Positions 1-9,151 of a DNA stretch of 64,000 nt are shown piece by piece. A program made the position numbers and the translations under genes. The stretch is from a bacterium. Its GTDB lineage: Bacteria > Planctomycetota > Planctomycetia > Kolteriales > Kolteriaceae. The stretch spans positions 1-64,000 of the forward strand of contig JAIELF010000056.1 of assembly GCA_019753235.1 (NCBI GenBank). The letters are read 5' to 3'. The notes under the pieces were generated by a model. That model did not search any database. It saw only the letters and a list, made by a program, of their open reading frames with translations, and was not told the DNA's origin. Numbering within the stretch: the first letter of the stretch is position 1; each line of letters begins with the position of its first letter.

Positions 1-90
1 GCCTGCTCGGAGCCCGCTGGATCTACCAGTCGGCCCCATTCCCTTTGGGCACTTCACCCACTCACCTTTCGGCAATGGGTCATCTTTGTC

Positions 91-240
91 CCTCATCCAC
101 ACGCCAATGGCGCTGGATGACCCTTCGCGAAATCATCCACTCGCTAGAAGCGGTGGATGACCCCTCTTGAAATCATCCACGCGCTGGAAGCGGTGGATGA
201 CCCCACTTGAAATCATCCACGCGCTAGAAGCGGTGGATGA
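91..240. repeat. Tandem 40-bp hairpin repeats
   Basis: Three adjacent units start at 131, 171 and 211, and a diverged unit starts at 91. The period is exactly 40 bp with no spacers. Each unit carries an inverted repeat: TCATCCAC pairs with GTGGATGA, with an inner CGCT/AGCG arm and a 3-nt loop. In the diverged unit the inner arm changes to GCC/GGC, so pairing is kept while sequence is not. The unit starting at 211 supplies the last codons and stop of the pseudopilin gene ending at 224. On the minus strand the array lies just downstream of that stop and could act as a terminator or 3'-end stabiliser. Bases 1-90 show nothing recognisable. Confidence 0.85.
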
Positions 241-2422
241 TTTGAAACTCTCGCACCAGTCCCGAGCGTGGCTCCAGTGTTCGAATCGTTATTTGAATCC
301 CCCGAATCGGACGGTCATAAGGAGGAAGGTATTTGGTCGGCCGTGGAGTCGGTAAGGGCGTCAAGAACTCGGTCGCAAATGTTTCTGCGTTGTAGTCCGG
401 CGACCATGTGTCGTACACCGAGGCGATCGGTTCTGCGATCGTAGCGTGCTGTATGTTTAGCCACGCCTCGGAACGTCCAGTCGACATCCATCGAGCCGGT
501 GTTTGCTGGCCCCATTGCACTGAATGTGCGCGTGTGTTAAAGAATGACAATGGTAACAAAGACCGAATATTGTTCGAAATGACGCATCTCGCTTCACTCG
601 GAAACGTCGATCCCCAGCCAGCATTAAGCTCTCGAACCAGCGTAAAACCAATATCAACGAAATTCGATTGAATCATCGCAGGTACCGCAATACCTCGAAG
701 TCTTGACGTATTGGTTGATAGAGGCCCCGTCCTAAAGTAGGTGCTTTTATCCGCCGGTGATCCGTCAAAACCGTTGTCTGATGGATTGATTCGTCGAAGC
801 AACGATGTCCGATTCGCCGGCCAATCGGAAGCATCTCCAGAAACAGTTGTTCCAGGTGTTCTCGGGAAAAATGTCGACTGATCGAGATCCTCGGGGAATT
901 GAAGCCCAACGGAAGGTACCGACGACTCGTCACTCCGAAGAGGGAACGATGTGTATCCCAACAGAACGTCGTCGTTCAAAACCTTCACATCGAAAGAAAG
1001 AACATTGGTAAGAAGCACATCAGCATTGCCACGGCGAGCACTTGAAGAGACAAAAGGCGTCGTCTGCTCATCGAATCTGAGGTTCGGATTAGCAAAATTC
1101 CAAGATGCATGACTACTTGCTACACTTGGGTCGTAATCGAGATTGTTTGCATTGGCGTAGCCCTGATAACCGACGATCGTTGATTCAAACAGCGTTGGCC
1201 GACCTCGGAAAAGTGGACGAACTCCTGCTGGGTACGTTCGCCCTGGAACGTGCATTCTCATTGTCAAGGAAGCAGCCGAAGGATCGTGATCATAAAATGG
1301 AGCGGAAAACTGGGGATTTAAGACGCGAGGCACGACGCGCCCATCTGGGAATGGCGCGGTTGAAGCTACCCATTGCATCCCGTACCGATTCTGTCGCAAT
1401 CGAAGTGCAACAACATCGTTGAATCGAACAACATTACTGAGAGGGTCGAACCGAAACGCCACATCGTAGTTCTGATACAGTGACGGATTATAGTTCGGGT
1501 TAGGGACAGGATAAAGCGATGGGTTTCTATTCTGACCCAGAGGCGTCGAAACAACCTGTTGAATGTCAGCAAGTGCAGAGACGGAGTTCAATCTCTCTTC
1601 GACTTTGTTCCGCTGTGATTCGGCAAGGACGAGCAGTTCTCGGCGATAGAGCGTGAATGTCGCCGCCTGGGCGAGTCGACCTTCATCGGACCCAAGCGCG
1701 GGACGATTGATCTCGGCCAAGCTGTAAGGGCGATCAGCTCGAAGGAAGTAACAGATCTCGGCCGTCGGGCTCGTGAATTGGCCGTTGTTCGGGGCATCAA
1801 ACCGAGAGCCGGGATCAAGATCGTTGTCGAGAACGCTTCCCACCGGGACCCGGCCATAAAATATCTCCGACGCGTTATCGCCCGAAAGTCGAGCTGTGAA
1901 AGCAAGGACATCGTCGGTGTCAATCTCGAGCGGGACGCCCCGGTCATCGATCCCTTGCCGATAGCCGACGGCCGGCTGAGCCGGTCCGCTGTAGCCGGGT
2001 GGCGGCGCCAACTGAAGCCGAGCATTGATCGCCTGCACGCGGGCGGCGAAATTGGGATCATGGGCTGGACTCGTGACATTCGCTGCTTGTGTTGCATCCT
2101 GCACATAGTAGGGAGGGCTCGCGGGCAGGTTCTCTTCGATGGTGAAGTAGCCGGCATTGGGGATCGATGTAGGACTGGTGAACGCCTCGCTTAACTTGAC
2201 GCCATCGCCGATGTAAACGTGTTCGAGATCTCTTTTGATCTTCGTGATGCTGGCCTGCACCGAACGATCGATCTCGCCCGAGCCCCGGGCGGCCCGCACC
2301 GCGTCATTCCCCGCCCCGAAGAGGGTCGCAAACAGCGACAAAATAAAGATCGTCAAGGTGATCGAGACGAGCAGCTCGACCAGCGTGAAACCTTTTCTCG
2401 ACATCCGCTCTGAACGCATCAT
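224..2422 (-). CDS. Large pseudopilin-like protein (PilW/GspJ-type N-terminus)
   Basis: The 732-residue product starts with a short basic leader and then GFTLVELLVSITLTIF, a class III (prepilin) signal with the Gly cleavage site, Glu at +5 and a hydrophobic helix. The next stretch, up to about residue 65, is helical and charged, as in minor pseudopilins. The rest is a long Asn/Pro/Ser-rich region that I cannot assign to a family. Minor pseudopilins are usually 150-250 residues, so this one is about three times longer. It is the last of five prepilin-signal genes on the minus strand. Its final codons lie inside the 40-bp repeat array. Export and processing by a prepilin peptidase are inferred from the signal; no peptidase gene is in the window. 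Confidence 0.85.
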   Translation of the reverse strand: MMRSERMSRKGFTLVELLVSITLTIFILSLFATLFGAGNDAVRAARGSGEIDRSVQASITKIKRDLEHVYIGDGVKLSEAFTSPTSIPNAGYFTIEENLPASPPYYVQDATQAANVTSPAHDPNFAARVQAINARLQLAPPPGYSGPAQPAVGYRQGIDDRGVPLEIDTDDVLAFTARLSGDNASEIFYGRVPVGSVLDNDLDPGSRFDAPNNGQFTSPTAEICYFLRADRPYSLAEINRPALGSDEGRLAQAATFTLYRRELLVLAESQRNKVEERLNSVSALADIQQVVSTPLGQNRNPSLYPVPNPNYNPSLYQNYDVAFRFDPLSNVVRFNDVVALRLRQNRYGMQWVASTAPFPDGRVVPRVLNPQFSAPFYDHDPSAASLTMRMHVPGRTYPAGVRPLFRGRPTLFESTIVGYQGYANANNLDYDPSVASSHASWNFANPNLRFDEQTTPFVSSSARRGNADVLLTNVLSFDVKVLNDDVLLGYTSFPLRSDESSVPSVGLQFPEDLDQSTFFPRTPGTTVSGDASDWPANRTSLLRRINPSDNGFDGSPADKSTYFRTGPLSTNTSRLRGIAVPAMIQSNFVDIGFTLVRELNAGWGSTFPSEARCVISNNIRSLLPLSFFNTRAHSVQWGQQTPARWMSTGRSEAWLNIQHATIAEPIASVYDTWSPDYNAETFATEFLTPLPTPRPTKYLPPYDRPIRGIQITIRTLEPRSGLVREFQIIHRF

Positions 2423-2503
2423 GACGATCTCACCCTATCACCCTAAAGACATTGTTTCCGTCGCTTGATCTTGGACAACCGTATGTCACGCCACCCTGCC
2501 CTT

Positions 2504-4576
2504 TTAATCGGTGTTGTACTCGAAGACTTCTCGCAGCCCGTCAAACAGAATCACCGGGTAGTAGAAGGAGTACTGGTCATATTCCGCCGGCGGCAGACCC
2601 ATCAACGCCGCCTGAGTGCAGTTGGTTTCGTCGTTGTAGAAGGAGGTAATCGTCCCTACGGGAAGCGGGAACGTCAGCGTCGTGCCGATCCGATCGACGA
2701 TCGGCCAACTGATCGGGGAGGTAACTCCCGGGGGTGGATTGTAACCCGGCGTCACCCCGCTGCCGGGTCGACCGAAGGGTGGATAGGCGTCAATGGGTCG
2801 ATCATCTTGACCCGACAAGGGCCCGAGCGCGCCCGTCAGTGGATTCTGATACTGAAGCGGGAAGCCGACCGCGGGTCGTTCCAAAGTCACTTGTAAGTAC
2901 GACCGATTGTTGGCCGTATCATCGACCACGTCCCCCACCGCCGTCACTCGGTGAAACGAAAACGCTCGGCGATACAGGCGACGTGACTTGAGCAACACGG
3001 GCGGAACAGTTTGGACGTCATAATCCACGACCGGACTCCCCGGATCGCTCGAATCATCGATATAGACTCCCGTAAGGGTCGATGTGCTTCCCAAGAGGGG
3101 ATCAGCCAGGCCTGTTCCCAAACTCTGGCCCATGGTGCTTCGACTAATCGATGCTTCGCAGAGCCAGGATCCGACGATGACCGACGGCGCGGGAAGATTG
3201 CTTGGCCAGGATAGCGTCGCGACTCGGCTCCCGGTGTAGAAGCAACCTTCAATCACACGGTAAGGCTGTTGCAAGTTTCGCCGATAGAAGCAGAGGATCG
3301 CCAGCTTCCCCCGGAAGTCTCGATCGATCACGTTGGGCCGAGCTGTCTCGGGACCGCTCCCTTCCTTCGGGGGAACCAATCGCCTCTGGAACATGGCAGC
3401 CCAGGTGTATTCGTAATCGCGCTGCGCGGTTGGACGGATCGGATTTGATGACGACGGGGGCAACGTGCCATCGACAGGCACCGGTTCAAAATAGTTTCGC
3501 GGCGTGAGGGGTATCAGCGTCCCCGTGGTATCGAGAAAGTCTTGACTGGACGGATTGGCAGGCTGGCCCGGTACATCAGTTAAGTAGTTGATATCGGCCA
3601 ACGATGCGAACCACCGCGCCTTGACCGTCTCGCGATCAATACTCACGGCTCCGGCAGGAAGCAACGTTATCTCCGAAAGAGAGAGAACCGCGATGTCGGC
3701 AAACGGACGGATACCAGTGAAGCTCGAACTCCCGTAGTGGTTCTCGAACCCTGGCACCGGTGTGCCGGTGTTGCTTAGCATCGGCGTCGCAATATTGATC
3801 CGAGGAACACCTGCCGGGAAAGCAGGAGGGGTGGCCGGAAAGGCCGGATTCAGCAACCCAAACTGAAAAGACATCGCGTCGTAGAGGTACGGATCGAGCA
3901 GCACCGGATAACTCAGGTTGTAATCGGCCGGCACATCAATGGCATCAGTTCGAAGGACGCCACCAGCGAACAGCCCAAACACATCGTCATCTTCGGCCAG
4001 GAGTCGCTCGCGGAAGCCGAGAAGCCAATCGACGGCAACATTGCCAATGTTCCGCTGGACAAGACCAGCATTCAGGTTCAATGACGAGTTAAACAACAGC
4101 GAAAGCTCGGCGTAGGAAGGGTAGGCAGGGGGCAGAGGCGGAGGAATGGTCGGAATTCCAATGATGGCAAGATCCGATGGATTCGGTGCTCCCCAGGGAC
4201 CATTCCATCCGCCGACCTGCGGGCTCCAAGCGGTAAACGCGAGGGGGTTGCGAACCGGATCGTCGAAAGTATACTCGGCAGCAGCCCCCGCCCCCGCGGC
4301 GCTAATCACATCAAACGCGGCAAGGTCGACAATGGCGGGATCGTTGGCCATCCGCTTCAGCGAAAAGAGCGAATGCGCATTGGATGCCATGATGGTCGTG
4401 CGAGTATCGAGCGCGGCATTGCGGACACGATTGACCCCGACGGGGAAAAGCGCGATCACGCTCGTCAGCCCGATGGTGAGGATCACAAGCGCGATCAACA
4501 CCTCGGTGAGAGACGCTCCTTGCCGGCCCCAACTCTTCGTTCCCATGCGTGACACTCTTCCCTTTTCCATCGGCAC
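2504..4576 (-). CDS. Large PilV-type pseudopilin-like protein
   Basis: This 690-residue protein has the prepilin motif GASLTEVLIALVILTIGLTS after a basic leader, followed by a PilV-like stretch beginning ALFPVGVNRVRNAALDTRT. PilV/GspI proteins initiate or modify the pseudopilus tip. The remaining roughly 600 residues are Pro/Asn-rich and match no domain I recognise. An in-frame ATG at 4546 is an alternative start with a GGAAGAG stretch upstream; the leader before the motif would then be 10 residues. The gap to the next gene downstream is 81 bp, and the gene upstream ends 30 bp away, which supports one operon. The pseudopilin assignment is firm from the signal; the exact role is inferred. Confidence 0.82.
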   Translation of the reverse strand: MPMEKGRVSRMGTKSWGRQGASLTEVLIALVILTIGLTSVIALFPVGVNRVRNAALDTRTTIMASNAHSLFSLKRMANDPAIVDLAAFDVISAAGAGAAAEYTFDDPVRNPLAFTAWSPQVGGWNGPWGAPNPSDLAIIGIPTIPPPLPPAYPSYAELSLLFNSSLNLNAGLVQRNIGNVAVDWLLGFRERLLAEDDDVFGLFAGGVLRTDAIDVPADYNLSYPVLLDPYLYDAMSFQFGLLNPAFPATPPAFPAGVPRINIATPMLSNTGTPVPGFENHYGSSSFTGIRPFADIAVLSLSEITLLPAGAVSIDRETVKARWFASLADINYLTDVPGQPANPSSQDFLDTTGTLIPLTPRNYFEPVPVDGTLPPSSSNPIRPTAQRDYEYTWAAMFQRRLVPPKEGSGPETARPNVIDRDFRGKLAILCFYRRNLQQPYRVIEGCFYTGSRVATLSWPSNLPAPSVIVGSWLCEASISRSTMGQSLGTGLADPLLGSTSTLTGVYIDDSSDPGSPVVDYDVQTVPPVLLKSRRLYRRAFSFHRVTAVGDVVDDTANNRSYLQVTLERPAVGFPLQYQNPLTGALGPLSGQDDRPIDAYPPFGRPGSGVTPGYNPPPGVTSPISWPIVDRIGTTLTFPLPVGTITSFYNDETNCTQAALMGLPPAEYDQYSFYYPVILFDGLREVFEYNTD

Positions 4577-4606
4577 TCAAGCGGTCTCCCGCTTCAACCT
4601 GGCGTC

Positions 4607-5875
4607 CTATTGATCGTTGACACCAATACCGTCCTCGACGTTGCGGTAGTATTGATCCCAGTCGGCAAAGCCGTCACCATTCTCATCCACCAGCACCGGC
4701 TTGTACGTTCCGAGTTGACCTGTGCGGGTGGACAACACAACCAGCGAATTCGAGTCAGGCGAATCGGCCCGGACCTCTTTGCGATAAAGAACAGGCGTAG
4801 ACGATGGCTGCGTGGCGAATTGTGTATTAGGCTCGGCAATGACGGCGTTCTCGTCGCGCATCCAGAGGATCACGCGGTCATCGACGGCGGCCGACCCGAT
4901 GACGTTGCGGTCGGTGCCGAACATGATGTCGAAGCTGAAATCGGTCGCCCCCGTGGCTCGATCGATCAGGTTGCCGAACTGCATCCGAGGTGTGATCCGC
5001 GAGAGACGCTGGTTCGACGCATCGGCGGGCGTTGCCGTCACCACGTTGGCGACATTGGTCGTATCGATCTTCGGAAGCTGTCCCAGATCGATGACAATTC
5101 CCTGCGGTAAATTGAGCGGCTCGGCCCCCTCCAACGGCACCGGCGGCCGAGCAATCTCGATCCGAATACCAGACGACGCCACGGGGAAATCAACACGACC
5201 AAGATCATTGTTCAGAGGAGTATCCAAAACGAGCAACGTCCGACGTTCTGCTCCGCCTGGCGGATTGAAAATCACTTGATTTGCCGGTGTAACGTTCGCC
5301 AACGCTCCGCCATCAGGGAAGATACTGAATCCTCGAAAGGCGCCCGTCCCATTGAGCCGAAGGACGCCGCGATAGACGCTGACATTGAACACGCTGTACC
5401 GAGCAAGCGAAATCTGTTCCCTCGGAAGTGCCGCCAAGATGGTATTGAGGAATTGTCTATCGAAGAGGATCTCGACTGTGTCGAAGAAGAATGGCCCCGT
5501 TCCGCTCCGAATAGTGCTGACTCGACTGGTCACGACCGCTCCGCCGGCTTGGCTGCTGCCGGGAACGATGGGGTCGGCTTCGCGTATGAGGACGATCTGC
5601 CTGACGAGTTCGGGATTGTTCGCGTCCGAGATGAGACGGATGCCGGTGGGGCGATTGTCGAGGGCGGCTCGCTCGCGGGCGGCCGTGATCGTTGCTTGTA
5701 CGCTCGACGAAGCGTCACGAATCTTATCCCCTTGAATGATCGAGAGGATGATCGGGACGGAGATACCCGCCAGCAAGGTGACGATTGCCATCGCTGTCAA
5801 CAACTCGATCAGCGTGAAGCCGATCCGCTCGGGGGTCTTCGCGTGTGTCATGCATCGACCGGTGGGATGCCTCAT
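4607..5875 (-). CDS. GspH/FimT-type pseudopilin-like protein
   Basis: The 422-residue product carries GFTLIELLTAMAIVTLLAGI, then a helix ending in TAARERAALDNRPTGIRL. That pattern is typical of GspH/FimT, where a charged helix runs into 'A..eR.....' before the beta domain. Typical GspH is about 170 residues; here an extra C-terminal region of roughly 250 residues follows. The acidic end, with DENGDGFADWD, resembles a calcium-loop sequence (DxNxDGxxD) seen in other planctomycete secreted proteins. The start ATG overlaps the stop codon of the upstream gene (ATGA), a sign of translational coupling. Minor pseudopilin of the locus; role in pilus tip assembly inferred from family. Confidence 0.85.
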   Translation of the reverse strand: MRHPTGRCMTHAKTPERIGFTLIELLTAMAIVTLLAGISVPIILSIIQGDKIRDASSSVQATITAARERAALDNRPTGIRLISDANNPELVRQIVLIREADPIVPGSSQAGGAVVTSRVSTIRSGTGPFFFDTVEILFDRQFLNTILAALPREQISLARYSVFNVSVYRGVLRLNGTGAFRGFSIFPDGGALANVTPANQVIFNPPGGAERRTLLVLDTPLNNDLGRVDFPVASSGIRIEIARPPVPLEGAEPLNLPQGIVIDLGQLPKIDTTNVANVVTATPADASNQRLSRITPRMQFGNLIDRATGATDFSFDIMFGTDRNVIGSAAVDDRVILWMRDENAVIAEPNTQFATQPSSTPVLYRKEVRADSPDSNSLVVLSTRTGQLGTYKPVLVDENGDGFADWDQYYRNVEDGIGVNDQ

Positions 5876-7389
5876 TGTTGCAACCCTTCCAGCAGTTTGA
5901 CCGAGTAGATGTTGTCACGAACCTTTGCCCGTCTATCGGGATCCTCTTCCACTCGCCCCCCTTTAAGTCCCATATGCAGCGCGGGGTGAGTAATGTCCGG
6001 CACGCCGTTGCCGTCGATGTCAGTCGTGGTGCTGTAAAGGCCGAACTCTCCATCGCCTCCTGCCGAGACAATCATCGACCGGAACGGATAAGGACGCGGA
6101 ACGTCTTGTCCGAGGTTCTCATTGCGACCACTTGATTGTTGGAGCCCGTATGGCTGGGTTGGATCGATCGCTACCGGGTCAGAATAACTAAAAGGGGAAA
6201 CTCTGTTGTACGCTCGATGAAGACGTCCAAGGAACATTTCGAAAACTTGCTTGTGAGAGATTCTGCCAAAATTTTGTCCGAAATCGTCGCTACCTCCAGG
6301 GATCCACCACTCGTTCGTCGGAGTGAAACTCGACGCGTCATCCGTGGGGTACTCATACAGAACGTTCTGTGAATCAAAGGTGTTGTCGCCCACTGGTTCG
6401 TCTTCACCACCATCGCGAGCCAAATTGATCCGAGCCGTTGAAGCGGACCGATACTGCTGGGTGACTTCGATCCAGTAAGCGTAGAGGTCGGGAGCGGCTC
6501 GATAGAACTTGATCGGCTTACCGTAGCTGTCGACGAATTCGAGCAGACCATCGCCGTCGGTATCCTTAATGAACTTGGCCGATACGCCTTGAATAGCAGG
6601 GTCCTTCTCCAGGATAAGGTACAGGCACTCACTACTCTCCGTTTCAGGAGAATGAACTCCTATGCCTTGACGAATCTGTCCCGAACCATCGCGATGAGGA
6701 ATCGCCGACCACGATCCAGCGACACCTGGTTCAATATTTCGATAGCCTTGTCTGAACGAAAACTCAGACTTGTTGGCGATCTGCTTAGTCGCCAGTAAGT
6801 ACCCGATCATGATGTCCTGCATCGCGGGATCGGGAGCGACCAACGGAGCAGAGGCGATTCCAATGACGGAAGCTTCGCCTGGCGCAACCGAAGCCATCGA
6901 GGCAAACGCCTGCCTCATCCTCTCGACGAATCCGACGTGGTCCGAGGCAGTCGTCGAATTCGTAAAAGGAGGTCGTGCGTTGACTCCAAGGGCCAGGACG
7001 ACGTTTTCGCCGGGGATGATTTCCGCAAAAGATTGCGGAAATGCTGATCGGAGACTATCCATCCGAGCGATGACGGCAGCCCGCTGTCCAATTGAAGAAT
7101 TCGGCTCAACGGCTTGTGAGTATGACGCGTCCAGTCCCGCCCAAACGATGTATGGACCAATGTTGGGATTCGCGAGGTTGGTGTTGTAGTACGTCTTCAT
7201 TTTCTCTTCGAGAGCCGAACTGAGTGTCTCGATGAGGACACGGCTGGCGCTGGCGTTGGCGAAATTGAGGCCCAGGCGCGCGGTGGTGGCGATCAGCCCG
7301 ACGAGGACGATCAAAATCGAGATCACGACGAGGATCTCGACCAGCGTAAACGCGCGTCTCTTACTGACTCTTCTCACGATCCTTCGCAC
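5872..7389 (-). CDS. Large pseudopilin-like protein (GspG-type N-terminus)
   Basis: The 505-residue protein has a basic leader, then AFTLVEILVVISILIVLVGL, a prepilin signal with Ala instead of Phe-adjacent Gly at the cleavage position and Glu at +5. A long amphipathic helix follows. An Asp-rich loop, KDTDGDGLLEF near the middle, looks like a calcium-binding DxDxDG motif, and a second one, DIDGNGVPDI, lies near the C-terminus. Ca-binding loops occur in GspG major pseudopilins. The annotated start is GTG at 7389; another GTG at 7377 is better spaced from the GAGGAG sequence. The stop overlaps the start of the next gene. Which pseudopilin class it belongs to is uncertain. Confidence 0.82.
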   Translation of the reverse strand: MRRIVRRVSKRRAFTLVEILVVISILIVLVGLIATTARLGLNFANASASRVLIETLSSALEEKMKTYYNTNLANPNIGPYIVWAGLDASYSQAVEPNSSIGQRAAVIARMDSLRSAFPQSFAEIIPGENVVLALGVNARPPFTNSTTASDHVGFVERMRQAFASMASVAPGEASVIGIASAPLVAPDPAMQDIMIGYLLATKQIANKSEFSFRQGYRNIEPGVAGSWSAIPHRDGSGQIRQGIGVHSPETESSECLYLILEKDPAIQGVSAKFIKDTDGDGLLEFVDSYGKPIKFYRAAPDLYAYWIEVTQQYRSASTARINLARDGGEDEPVGDNTFDSQNVLYEYPTDDASSFTPTNEWWIPGGSDDFGQNFGRISHKQVFEMFLGRLHRAYNRVSPFSYSDPVAIDPTQPYGLQQSSGRNENLGQDVPRPYPFRSMIVSAGGDGEFGLYSTTTDIDGNGVPDITHPALHMGLKGGRVEEDPDRRAKVRDNIYSVKLLEGLQQ

Positions 7390-7471
7390 TCCTCAATGAC
7401 TTTGTCCAAACCTTGGTCCATTTTTTCTGGTGACACCGGGATGTCACCGATCCCTCTTCTGGGTAGCCGAC

Positions 7472-8929
7472 TTACTTTTGTGTCTGTTGGTTGACAAACT
7501 CCCCAATCGGCGCGCCGCCCGTGAAGTTCGTCAGGTTGTCCTCATTCGAAAGCCAATTGGTTGTCAGGCTTGTCCCCGTGCCGCTGTAATCGAGCTGCGC
7601 ACCGCCCGCCCCGAACTCGTTGTCGGCCCCAGGCAAAATGATCTGATACGTCTGCGGGTTGTAAGGTTGAATGCGCGAAACGCTGTTGGGATTAGCCGGC
7701 ACAAATTCTGGACGAAGAGCCGGATTCGCTGCATTCCGCGAGTAAGGATTGGGCCCGAGACTCGGCGGCGTGACACGTGACGTACCGCCTGCAACGCCCG
7801 TTACCTGAGGCCATGTCAACTGAAACAAGATCACATGATCGGTGGCGACCGCGGTGGTCGCTGGTGGGATATTCAAATCATCAGGCCGATAGCCGCGTCC
7901 TTCATACGCGCTGAAGTACGCCATCGGAAGGGGCCGAGATTGATCGGTCCCGATTGCTTTGTAGCTCGGCAACGCACCAGGACCGAAGCGCGGACCACTC
8001 GGTGCTTGTGCAAGTGGAATCAGCATAGGAAAGAACTCGGAGTGTACGCCTCCAATTGGAGGCAAGTATTCCGCGAGCCGATCCGAGTCGTTTGGTTGCA
8101 CCAGTGGTTCGGTCTGAAGTGCGCGTTGGTACAGCCGTCCGACATCGAAGGGGAAGGTCGAAGCGATTCGTTTCTGTGTTCGAGCTGTGGGTATGGTGCC
8201 GACTCCTGTCGGATCGACACTCGTCGGGATGCGTGAGGGATTAGAGGCATCGTCGGTAAAGCCATGCAGGATGTAACGGTTCTCGCCCGCTTTTTCGCAG
8301 ATCCCTCCAAGGAAGAAGACCAGGCATTCGTCCCCTTCGAGTTCATAGACCCGCGGCGTGAAAGCCGAACCGGCGCTGTTGTCTTGAAACCACTGCCCAT
8401 AGCTCGGGGCAGCAGGCGACTCAGAGATGGTCGTCCCATTCGAAGTAACAAAGAGTTTGATGCTGGGCCAGATCCGCCGAAGGTAGGCGATGGAATGCGC
8501 GTCAAATGGATCATTCGTGTTGTAAAGAGTCGTTTGTGGTGAAGGTGTATTGGGAGCCGTGCATACCCACTCCCTCAAGCGGATTCGGCTGGGGGGGAAG
8601 ATGCCGTACTTGCTTTTGAAGGTTGCTAGCGCCAGATCAAGCTGCGTGAGCTCGGCCACTTGCTGTGCGACGCGGACGCGACCCCGCACCACCAGGACCG
8701 CCCCGAGTAGCAAGCCCGCAAGTAACAGGACCACGACGAGAACGATAAGAAGTTCGATCAGCGTGAAACCACCCCGCCCTGCCGCGCGGTACTTGCACCA
8801 GAACGGCTTGGTTTGGTAAGCTCTGTCCATCGACATCCCGTCCTCATTCATGCCCGAATCCTCTTCGTGCGGGTTCAACGTTGGCTCCGCATTCTGGTTC
8901 ATGACGTACGTTCCACGTCCACGCTTCAT
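7472..8929 (-). CDS. GspG-like pseudopilin, large form
   Basis: The 485-residue protein has GFTLIELLIVLVVVLLLAGL, then LTQLDLALATFKSKYGIFPP, close to the helix-to-loop pattern of GspG and planctomycete 'DUF1559-like' pilins. Unusually, about 54 residues precede the cleavage site if translation starts at 8929. An ATG near 8851, with GAGG upstream, would shorten the leader to a more normal 28 residues, so the start is unsettled. The C-terminal half mentions no known domain but includes an ILPGADNEFG stretch like that of other planctomycete pilins. It is the first of the five pseudopilin genes and lies 222 bp downstream of pilC; that gap could hold a promoter. Confidence 0.82.
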   Translation of the reverse strand: MKRGRGTYVMNQNAEPTLNPHEEDSGMNEDGMSMDRAYQTKPFWCKYRAAGRGGFTLIELLIVLVVVLLLAGLLLGAVLVVRGRVRVAQQVAELTQLDLALATFKSKYGIFPPSRIRLREWVCTAPNTPSPQTTLYNTNDPFDAHSIAYLRRIWPSIKLFVTSNGTTISESPAAPSYGQWFQDNSAGSAFTPRVYELEGDECLVFFLGGICEKAGENRYILHGFTDDASNPSRIPTSVDPTGVGTIPTARTQKRIASTFPFDVGRLYQRALQTEPLVQPNDSDRLAEYLPPIGGVHSEFFPMLIPLAQAPSGPRFGPGALPSYKAIGTDQSRPLPMAYFSAYEGRGYRPDDLNIPPATTAVATDHVILFQLTWPQVTGVAGGTSRVTPPSLGPNPYSRNAANPALRPEFVPANPNSVSRIQPYNPQTYQIILPGADNEFGAGGAQLDYSGTGTSLTTNWLSNEDNLTNFTGGAPIGEFVNQQTQK

Positions 8930-9151
8930 CAGCGTGTTTTTGAACCCGGCAAACCAGGCTATTCCACCTCGATCGCCGTCCTAATAAGAGCATCTAGACC
9001 CAACCTGGATCCGATGCCGACGGAAGAGAAGTTCCCCCTCTCCCGCTGTTTCTTTCGCGCCGACCGATCCTCAAAGGGAAATCAGCGATCGGCTCTTCAT
9101 CCCCCCAGTACCCCGAGGAATTCACCCCCCGGGGATTGCTCTCTTGCCGGT

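Noticed and set aside
91..240. CRISPR array
   Set aside because: The 40-bp units abut with no unique spacers and contain a gene's coding end.
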